The position numbers and the translations under genes were made by a program. This document shows, in pieces, positions 56,640-64,000 of a stretch of DNA of 64,000 nucleotides. The first letter of the stretch is position 1, and each line of letters begins with the position of its first letter. Origin of the DNA: Lumbricus rubellus (Eukaryota; Annelida; Clitellata; Crassiclitellata; Lumbricidae). Where the stretch lies: contig OX243825.1 of the NCBI GenBank assembly GCA_945859605.1, positions 1,314,326 through 1,378,325 on the forward strand. The letters are read 5' to 3'. The notes beneath the pieces were generated by a model. That model made no database searches and was not told where the DNA came from. It worked only from the letters and a program-made list of their open reading frames with translations.

Positions 56640-56990
56640 GCGCATTGAATTTAGGGTTGCTGCTCTAGTAAGGCATTGCCAGCTTGGTATTGCTCCAAAC
56701 TACTTGTGAGAGCTTTGTTACTCCACGAGTACCAAAGGCTACCGTCCCCGCCGTTCTGCACAGAAAGGATTGCTCTTGGTCACATTTGCACGAACTGCAA
56801 CGATGCAGAATATAGACGTTTCTGTGATTGGCCCAGTTCTCTGGAATGTGCTCCCACACGAGCTACGTCTACTTAGTGGGATTCTTACTGAAACATTAAA
56901 AAAATTAAACTCGAAACTGTTCTTTTTGCCGTGCTATAGAGTAGGGAGCGCTTCTGGATAGTCCCTTGAGAAAGCACTATATAGAATCTT
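56640..56990 (+). mobile_element. LINE ORF2 C-terminal fragment with conserved 3' tail
   Basis: Translation on the + strand gives pieces of the CR1/L2/Jockey-type tail: RVAALVRHCQLGIAPNYL, then LLVTFARTATMQ, SVIGPVLWNVLPHELR, with stops and frame breaks. It ends in 'gggagcgcttctggatagtc' and 'gcactatatagaa', the 3' tail also seen at 40180-40215 and 51445-51485. Confidence 0.7.
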
Positions 56991-57095
56991 GAAGGAATTA
57001 ATAACGGCGGGGATCAAAATGACGGGTCAATCAAAGATAACACGATATTGTAGTTCCAGTTCCACAGCTAGTAGCTTTCATTTAATGTTTTACAG

Positions 57096-57470
57096 ATGCT
57101 CACAAACGGAGCACTATACTACGCCGATTATTCCACGTTTTCTGTTGACACGGAGGACAAGCAATACGCCATTACCATCTCAGGATACAGTGGAAATGCC
57201 TACGACGCGGTGTCGAACACCACAGTGAATAAAGACTGGAATCACAATGGAATGAAGTTCTCAATGAAGTTCTCAACTCCCGACAGAGAAAACGACAAAT
57301 CTAATACGTACCACTGCGCCAAGAAGTACTCAGCAGGATGGTGGTTCAACGCTTGTTGGTACGCCTGTCTTACCTGCCAACAGGGGGACAACTTCAATTG
57401 GCATACCCTGCTTAATCGGCCTTCGAAGGGCAAACTTGTCGGAGCGAGGATGAGGATCAAGCGCAAATAA
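57096..57470 (+). pseudogene. FReD gene E (broken), second fibrinogen half, exon itself intact
   Basis: Acceptor ATGTTTTACAG, stop TAA at 57468-57470. Encodes LTNGALYYADYSTFSVD, SGYSGNAYDAV, GWWFNACWYACLTC and a final GARMRIKRK. A 12-bp duplication gives MKFSMKFS where others have a single copy (57251-57274), and the Ca-site-like loop reads DRENDKSNTYHC. The exon alone shows no damage, but the upstream half is frameshifted. Confidence 0.8.
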
Positions 57471-57757
57471 GCAAACCACAGTTGACGCACTGCGATGGCT
57501 TACCTTGCGCATTTAATTTTTCTTTGTGGCACTTTCTTTGGTTAACGTAAAGGAGCACGATTCTCTTGTTTCATCACAACACGCTACTTTGCTGGAAACA
57601 TTTCCACATTTCCTTCCTAGTTCTGGTAAAACTGATGCAGATATCACGCAGGTTTCGGTATCTTTGATTTTCGTGTGTGAAAGATCCTGCTATATGTTAA
57701 CACATTAGGTGTAGCTAATGCTGTGATGATAAATGATACCTAACTTGCAGTTTAGAC

Positions 57758-58581
57758 GGGCAATTCCACGGAAAATGGGACACAGAAACCAAAACAAAAT
57801 TCTGCAAAATTCTGTGTCAAAAACTTGTTTTTCAGTGAGTGTAAAGTATCATAATGTTTGTTGCTACAAGTATCACGAAAATGTCAGGTTGATTTGAAGA
57901 ATTTGCCTTCTACACTACGAGAAAGCAATGAAATATCGATTAAATCAGTCCATGAGCTGGTATTTCGGTGTTCAAACTTGTGGAAATGCAAAGACATTAG
58001 TGAGTATGAAGCCAACAGCCTAGTGGTAAACAGAAGGGGCTTTTTCACTCTAGGTGAACACATTGCAGTATCCAACAACACTGGATGATTTATAAAGTAT
58101 TCCTACATACTTGTGAACCATAACTGGTAAATTTACTGCAAGTAGTATTTGTCTTTTCGGAAGCGTTACGTCAGTGACATTTTAATGTTACGTCAGTGAC
58201 ATCTAATCAGCAGTGAAATTATGACTAAGTGAGTTTTGGATAAGAATTTTTAACTTTCTATGTATGCCACAACTTGTACTAATAATTTTAAAAACTTTAA
58301 TAAAATTTTTGCAGCGATATTTCAGAAGATTTTGATGCGTACATGAATTGCAATAATTTTGGTGTCCAAAATGCGTTACGTCAGTGACGACACTCAAAAA
58401 CTGTTTTTAAAAATACCCATAAATATTTCCTGCCAAATATTTTTTGTCTTTTACGAAGGCTTATATAGTTAAATAATGTGGCATAAAAATTTTGGCAAAG
58501 CAGTGATATGATAGTCTGCTAGAATTAAACACGATGCAACATTTCTGTCTGAATGTTACGTCAGTGACGGTGGAATTGCCC
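57758..58581. mobile_element. DNA transposon relic with repeated TTACGTCAGTGAC motifs (824 bp)
   Basis: Perfect 12-bp inverted ends GGGCAATTCCAC / GTGGAATTGCCC, flanked by the direct repeat AGAC (57754-57757 and 58582-58585). Inside, GTTACGTCAGTGAC occurs four times in one orientation (58165, 58187, 58375, 58555), all in the right half. A small open frame (57858-58088) has no known domain. Confidence 0.75.
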
Positions 58582-59167
58582 AGACAGCAAAATTGCTAAA
58601 ATGATGCTGGGGTTGCTGGAGAATGTTTCCACCAACAGACTCGAGCCAGTGAGCTAAAGAACAAAAACTATTTGTAAAAAGCTGATTTGCATATTAAATT
58701 TTAGACATTTTAATTCCAAGATTATCATTTGGTTACAATAACTTCGAACATTTGTTCCGCCTTAATCTATCAGTAGTCTACATGTTTATGCCTGCATACA
58801 ATGCGACGCTTTACGAAACGGAATATAATGTGCACGAAGAAACTTTTCGGCATTTACTTGTTCGTTCTGTTTTTCTGTAAGACGATTGCAGGAGAAATTT
58901 CACAGATACCAGCATTTTTGACTGTTACTAATATTATTGTTACAGCAAATGCACGTGTGAATGGTACTAGACTAGAGCATCGCATGATTTCTTTAAATAA
59001 TGTAGGCTACAGTGTTTAAAGTAGAGAACAACAAACACAATATATGTGTCAGTGACTTCGAAAAAAATTATTATAAAAATACAAGCAATACTAAAAAATA
59101 AATTAAAAAATGCAATCAATATCAGTAATAATAACTGACATACTCTAAATCATCGAACCTCAAACTT

Positions 59168-59179
59168 ACTATGATAATA

Positions 59180-59210
<31 letters not shown>

Positions 59211-59680
59211 GGATGGTGATGGTGATGGTGATGGTGATGGTGGTGGTGGTGGTGGTGGTGGTGGTGGTGGTGAGGGTGGTGGGGGTGGTGGTGGTGGTGG
59301 CGGTGACGGTGACGGTGACGGTGACGATGACGCTGACGATGACGATGATGATGGTGGTGGTGATTATGAGGGTGATCATGATGATGATGGTGGTGGTGGT
59401 GGTGGTGGCGGCGGCGGCGGGGGCGGCGGGGGCGGCGGCCACGTTGGTGGTGGTAGTGGTAGTAGTATTAGTAGTGGTAGTAGTATTAGTAGTGGTAGTA
59501 GTATTAGTAGTGGTAGTAGTAGTGGTGGTGAAGGTTGTGGTGGTGGTGGTGGTGGTGGTGGTGGTGGTGGTGGTGGTGGTGGTGGTGGTGGTGGTGGTGG
59601 TGGTGGTGGTGGTGGTAGTCGTAGTAGTAGCAGCAGCAGCATCAGCAGGGGCAGCAGCAGTAGTAGTAGTAGTAGCACTT
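59168..59680. repeat. Compound trinucleotide microsatellite, about 510 bp
   Basis: Successive (ATG)n, (GGT)n, (GAC/GGT)n, (GGC)n, (AGT)n, (GGT)n and (AGC/AGT)n blocks. Poly-Val, poly-Pro and similar frames across it are artefacts. Confidence 0.95.
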
Positions 59681-59689
59681 GAATTTAGT

Positions 59690-61148
59690 TTTTGATTAGA
59701 TTAATTGCAAAGACAAACAGAGCACGCCTATATCGGTTTTAACCCCGAGCGCAGAGAGTGCCTGGTCGTCCTTGGTAGTAAAACCTGCACTCTTTGATGG
59801 ATGATTGCAGACACTGTGGCTTTCGTACGGCCATTGCCGCCGTTGGCCTTTCATGTGAGCAATTGAAAAAAGTGCAAAAGGTTTAGATCGGTCTATCGCA
59901 AAGGTTCAAGAATGAATATTAATATTATCTAACAGATGGTATTGATGACTATATAATTTCTGAATAATGTTTCGTTTCGAAAATCAACAGCCGGATCGAT
60001 ATTCCATTTTTAGATATTCGCGTCGCTCCGATTGTGAGTTTTAAAATTTACGTGCATGGAATTTATTTCAGTAGGCTAAGCATCGAAAACGAGTGGTGAG
60101 TCAATCTTCGAAGTTGCGAATAGAATTTTTACAGCGCCACTTCCAGAGATAGCCTACAACGTTATTCGTTTTCCAACAAAAGGCATTTGTCCGTTACACT
60201 AGCGAGAAGATTTCTTCTTGTGCGGCTCACATATAATTGAGTCTCTTGCTCTGATGTCTGCCCATCTGCTGACACTTTAATCTCTTCATTTGTCACTCAC
60301 CGAATTCCGACTTGAACTGGTAAAGCAGGAATTTATCTCGAATAGGCCTATAATAATAATTAATTATTGTTCTTTGTGTATTATAGGCTACGTCGTAGGC
60401 CTATTGCCCGAGTGGCATGCTTAAAAGTGTATGAGTCTTTATTTCTGATATTTAGGCCTAAACCGGTTTAAATTTTCACGACTTCTTATTACATCAAGGA
60501 TCTTTGACGCTGGTAGGATTTTGTTTCAGGAAGGGCATCCGGCCAACCGGGCCCAACCCCCTTCATAATAAATTCCTGGCTACGCCTTTAGGTAACTGGG
60601 TATGTGTCAATGTACTCCAAAGCATTTATAGCTGCGTAGGCGATTCAAATTATACAAACTCAGGCGTTTCTGTGAGAAGAGGAGTAGCTAAGGCTGATTT
60701 TACTGCAGGTGTCGGCTCCAACTAGAAAGGCCAACATAGCAAAACTTCTGGATTGAGAATTTTCCAGCGCATGAGAAGAACCAGTAGGACTAGGCCTATG
60801 CTGATTGAGCGGAGATTGGGACGACCAGGATGAAGGCCTAAATATTTACAATGACCAAAAGGTCTTGTGGTATGGACTAGGCCAAACAGATAGACAGAGA
60901 CGTTACCACCTTTAATCTTGGCTAACTTGGATGCATTAAGGCATTGAAATCCAGGGGACATCTATGAGTGATGGGTGATGCGTGAACAGATCTCAGCAGA
61001 CCACACGAATGATTCGAGGAAGATGTCCTTCCCTGATTTGCTCATCGTTTTCCCACCAGGATGATTAACCATGCCCGAAATATAAATTCCCAGGTCAGTC
61101 ACAATACGATAGCATTAATTTATAAACTTTAATTCAATTTAATTTGTC
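59690..61148. other. Intergenic DNA before the serpin-like gene
   Basis: No gene recognised. 59780-59850 resembles 63795-63860 ('actctttgatg', 'acactgtggct', 'acggcc'). 60520-60590 has 'ggaagggcatccggccaacc', a common repeat-like segment. A TTTATAAA-like element at 61116-61126 could serve the downstream gene. Confidence 0.4.
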
Positions 61149-62408
61149 ATGATTTTGTTCCGTTTCGGTAAAGGATTGGCCAGAATGTGGTTCCTCTTGG
61201 CGAGTCTTGGACTGCTCTCAACTGCAGTTTATTCCGAAGACCCTTCGAATGAAGATCAATACAACAGCATAGTGCGCAGTGTTTTGATCATTTTGTGGAA
61301 ATCATTTGCGACAGAAATACAAAATAAGAACAATGTTTTGATCTTTTCCATTCCAACTGTGACCGATTCATATTACATATTCGACTCAATGGACAAAAAT
61401 ACTAAGAAGGAAGTTCTAAGATCCATTCCGGCATTCGGAATAAACAACACAAAGACTGTAGACGCTGTTGATATCGAGTTCGGCACAGAACTATCAGGTG
61501 AAATGAAATTTCAGACGATCTTGTACGGCAATTTTCTTGAAGTGCATAGAAGAATGATTTTCGGATTTCGGTCCATGTTTGATAAAGTTGTGCCTTTAAA
61601 TGAACGTTTCACTTCCTTTTTTACACCTATGGACACCGATGAAAAATATGTAACAAATGAGCTAAGAAGTCGGGTTGGGTTGAAAGGTGAGAACGAACGA
61701 TGTTCAGTAAGGCATTGTCCAATTCAGCAGATTGTGTCCACCAAACCACCTTTCGCCATCTTCACGCAGGCCACATGGAACATCACATCTCTCGCGGAAT
61801 TCTACTGGATTGAAAACGCCGAATTCACTATTTCTGAAACGTTGCGATTACAGGTACAGGTCGTGCAAGGCTATGGTAATTTCGATTATTCGGGATTCAA
61901 GTACCCAAAGCCAAGCGGATGCTTTGCTAGAGTCATCCGTTTTACCTACATGCAGAATTTCGTACTGTTTTTCGTGATTCCATTTGAGGACAAATTTCAA
62001 AGGTGTAGTTCATCAGAAGACCTCTGGAGGAATGTTCAAAATGTGTATCTTGATGGTCTAACTTATATACGTCAAGTTATGCTTGTGAGTATTCCTCTGT
62101 TCAAGGCTTCTGCAAATATCGACTTGAGGATGACGCTGAAAGGGAGTTCTTTGGCCGACGCTTTTGTCCAACCTTCTTCTAAAGTGTACAACGCCTCGGC
62201 ATATCAGACTGCGGAAGTCTTCTTCAATCCACAGTTTACAAAGAGCAAGCTTCCACCTCCTATTCCTGCAGATAAAGATTCAATCTTCTCTGCGCATCTT
62301 CCATTTTTCTTCTCTCTTTTTCACAAGATCAGTAAGATACCGATTTTTGCTGGTCTCATCAACAATCCGGGTTGCAACAGCGAATGCTATAAGTCTATTG
62401 AACCTTAA
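61149..62408 (+). CDS. Divergent secreted serpin-like protein, single exon
   Basis: 419 codons; an alternative start is Met13 (61185), which places the signal peptide (MWFLLASLGLLSTAVYS) at the very N-terminus. The fold order of serpins is visible: an N-terminal helical region, FAIFTQATWNITSLAEFYW (compare the 'N...F.G.W...F' strand), a VVQGYGNFDY segment, FVLFFVIPFED (compare 'M.IILP'), VMLVSIPLFKASANIDL (compare 'v.lPkFk...s.dL...L'), SSLADAF, and the C-terminal FSAHLPFFFSLFHK plus IPIFAGLINNPGC (compare 'F.adHPFlF.I....ilF.G.v..P'). The reactive-loop hinge, normally rich in small residues (GTEAAAAT-like), reads VYNASAYQTAEVFFNPQ, so inhibitory activity is doubtful. Extra cysteines occur near residues 185-190 and at the C-terminus (CNSEC). 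An AATAAA lies at 62576-62581. Confidence 0.7.
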   Translation: MILFRFGKGLARMWFLLASLGLLSTAVYSEDPSNEDQYNSIVRSVLIILWKSFATEIQNKNNVLIFSIPTVTDSYYIFDSMDKNTKKEVLRSIPAFGINNTKTVDAVDIEFGTELSGEMKFQTILYGNFLEVHRRMIFGFRSMFDKVVPLNERFTSFFTPMDTDEKYVTNELRSRVGLKGENERCSVRHCPIQQIVSTKPPFAIFTQATWNITSLAEFYWIENAEFTISETLRLQVQVVQGYGNFDYSGFKYPKPSGCFARVIRFTYMQNFVLFFVIPFEDKFQRCSSSEDLWRNVQNVYLDGLTYIRQVMLVSIPLFKASANIDLRMTLKGSSLADAFVQPSSKVYNASAYQTAEVFFNPQFTKSKLPPPIPADKDSIFSAHLPFFFSLFHKISKIPIFAGLINNPGCNSECYKSIEP

Positions 62409-63533
62409 GTCCTTAACTAGTCAGAGATTACACTGCAGCGATTGAAACCTTGGCGTCAATTTGGTCGAGCATATTTGAGTTTTGGATTATGTAACTTAAT
62501 GATAATATAACCCTTGTTCGATTGTATCACTTTACTTTACGATCAGACCACAATGTCTATACATATGAGATTATTAATAAAGTTTACACGGCATATAAAA
62601 GTTTTGTGTGTCTTGATTTCACATCAATTCGAATCGATAGGCTATTGCTGAACACTGTCATCTACACTTAGGCATACAAAAGTTGTCTACTCTCAGAATG
62701 TGATGATCACGAACGTTAGAATTTAAAACGATTTGAACCTGGCTCTGGTCTTTGGCAATAACTACTCAATGACGTTCTGCAACGCCTGCTGCATGAATAA
62801 TTCAATTTCAGTTAATAATAGGAGGCTCCAAGTTTTCGGACGCAACATAGGCCCGCGCTTTTCATTGCTCCAATACTATCACCCCCATCAGCCGGCTGTT
62901 TCTAAACTCAATGGTGTTCAGGTTTCATCAAAAAAATTTGCGTAAAAATTAAAGCTTGCAATCAATCGGAAAGATAAGATCAAATATTTTGTGCACCTAA
63001 AGTAATAAGATCTCTATTTAAAATTTATTATTATCGAAAAATGGAAAGAGTTAGGCTATAGAAAAATAGCTAGGCTAATTGTAGCCTACAATAGCGAAAC
63101 ATGAACTTGACGCATAATTATAGTATAGGCTTATATCCCTTGCCAAAACACGATAACAGTTTGAAACCATTTACTAGTCTTATTTTAATTCCTTTACTTC
63201 GATTTCAATACAACAATAATTGATAACATTGAAGGATTCGGTGGCCTGTGTCATGCATATCAACATTTGGGGTTTCGTGATGGGTTAACAATGACGGACC
63301 GATGGTAGGCTTGAAGGCAATCTGTCACAACTGATTATTCAAACCGCATTCTTCATTAGAATAAAATCCTTTATTGAACAACCGGTAACAATGTCACCTA
63401 CAGTAATAGAACTGAAACGATTTACAGTGACACAAAATTAATGACAAATCTTAACTACTAACAGAATCGACAACCTGCAATACAATTAGAGCGCTAATGG
63501 CAACCAGGCACCTACAAAGCACGTCTATCCCAC
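62409..63533. other. 3' UTR of the serpin-like gene, then intergenic DNA
   Basis: The 3' UTR probably ends just after 62581. Beyond it I see only AT-rich sequence and no recognisable gene. Confidence 0.45.
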
Positions 63534-63607
63534 GTGGGCTTCGAGAATCGAACTCGAGTCCGCTGATCTTCATGCCAGTGTGTTATCCATTGCGCCACTG
63601 AACCCAC
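63534..63607 (-). tRNA. tRNA-like sequence (tRNA-Arg-like), possibly a pseudo-tRNA or SINE head
   Basis: On the minus strand from 63607: GTGGGTTCAGTGGCGCAATGG, then ATAAC, gives a good box A, and GAGTTCGATTC a good box B. Length is about 74 nt. The acceptor ends pair (GTGGG with CCCAC) and the T stem pairs (CTCGA/TCGAG-like). The D-arm form 'GTGGCGCAATGGATAAC' is typical of tRNA-Arg. The anticodon stem (CTGG...TCAG) pairs only with an 8-nt loop, so a functional anticodon cannot be assigned. Confidence 0.45.
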
Positions 63608-64000
63608 CCCTCCCAACTGGATGGCCAAAGAAGTGGAAGCATTATACCTTAATGACTACGGGTTAGGTCTAGTATAATTATAGTAGGCTTGCTTGAGTTT
63701 AGGCCTAGATGTTTAAATTATTTACACGAATAACAGAGTTCATCGATTTTTTAACCTAGAGTGTAGAACTCACAATCATTGGCAGTCGAAAACACACTCT
63801 TTGACGAATGGGACATTAATTGTAAACACTGTGGTCTGCATATATTATACGGCCGTCTGCTCCGCAACACAACACATCGTATCAGGTGAAGCTATTGCTA
63901 AGGGCCTAGTGCCCCCCCCCTCTAGCGCCGCTACTGAGTTAATGGTCTAGTTTGTTACAGTGCAAGGTTTTAGGCTTAAGATTCAAACGCAAAACAGAGA
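63608..64000. other. Intergenic DNA at the right edge
   Basis: Positions 63790-63900 share words with 59780-59850 and with the region upstream of gene B ('atcaggtgaagctattgctaa' against 24684 'atcaggtgagctagcgctaa'), a weak hint that the duplicated cluster continues to the right. Nothing codes. Confidence 0.3.

Noticed and set aside
58801..59019. 72-codon frame with a hydrophobic, signal-peptide-like start
   Set aside because: No paralogue, no splice-linked second exon and no domain. Kept only as a remote possibility of a lone signal exon.
59122..59695. Open frames rich in Val, Pro, Thr and Leu
   Set aside because: Readings of a compound (GGT/ATG/AGT)n microsatellite.

Overview
This is an animal nuclear genome window. 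The genes are split by GT-AG introns, intergenic DNA is AT-rich and full of degenerate transposons and microsatellites, and there are metazoan protein families (fibrinogen-related domains, PAN/apple-like domain, serpin, LINE reverse transcriptases, Ty3/Gypsy-type Gag). The lectin-type expansion, the many TAGGCCTA-like words and the tRNA-Leu-primed Gypsy-type element would fit a marine invertebrate deuterostome (echinoderm, hemichordate or similar). That placement is only a guess. REGION BY REGION: Positions 1-410 carry a 3' UTR-like tail of an upstream paralogue. Positions 1.2-3.7 kb hold three DNA-transposon relics (a hAT element and two MITE-like elements), all with readable target-site duplications. 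From 5.1 to 57.5 kb, five tandem genes, all on the + strand, encode atypical fibrinogen-related (FReD) secreted proteins. Genes A (5108-22183) and B (26562-29554) have four exons: signal peptide plus PAN-like domain, a 34-nt microexon, and two exons for the fibrinogen domain. Genes C (35812-38869) and D (45568-50481) have three exons: signal peptide, then the two fibrinogen exons. Gene E (54948-57470) is a broken relative. Gene B has a one-base deletion in exon 1. Introns and flanks of these genes are themselves paralogous, so the cluster grew by segmental tandem duplication and was then invaded by LINEs, a SINE, a mariner-like element and a large LTR element. The single-exon gene at 61149-62408 is a divergent secreted serpin-like protein. 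A tRNA-like sequence lies at 63534-63607 (minus). THE MOST UNUSUAL OBJECT is a 12,230-bp, nearly pristine LTR retrotransposon at 9535-21764, inserted in intron 3 of FReD gene A with a 4-bp target duplication (ATGA). Its LTRs are 3,010 bp each and I saw one difference between them. It has a primer-binding site matching the 3' end of tRNA-Leu, and an intact Gag reading frame of about 1,075 codons that begins inside the 5' LTR and runs through the primer-binding site. All of pol is absent except the last piece of integrase. The remaining 3.5 kb is structured, repeat-rich, apparently non-coding DNA. It includes a repeated hairpin module and a run of about seven units that each contain the reverse complement of the primer-binding site (a tRNA-Leu 3'-end mimic). 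It looks like a recently active, Gag-bearing, Pol-dependent (non-autonomous) element. HOW THE GENES RELATE: The FReD genes plausibly encode soluble pattern-recognition or lectin-like proteins. The serpin-like gene is also predicted to be secreted. Nothing in the sequence ties them into one pathway beyond proximity.
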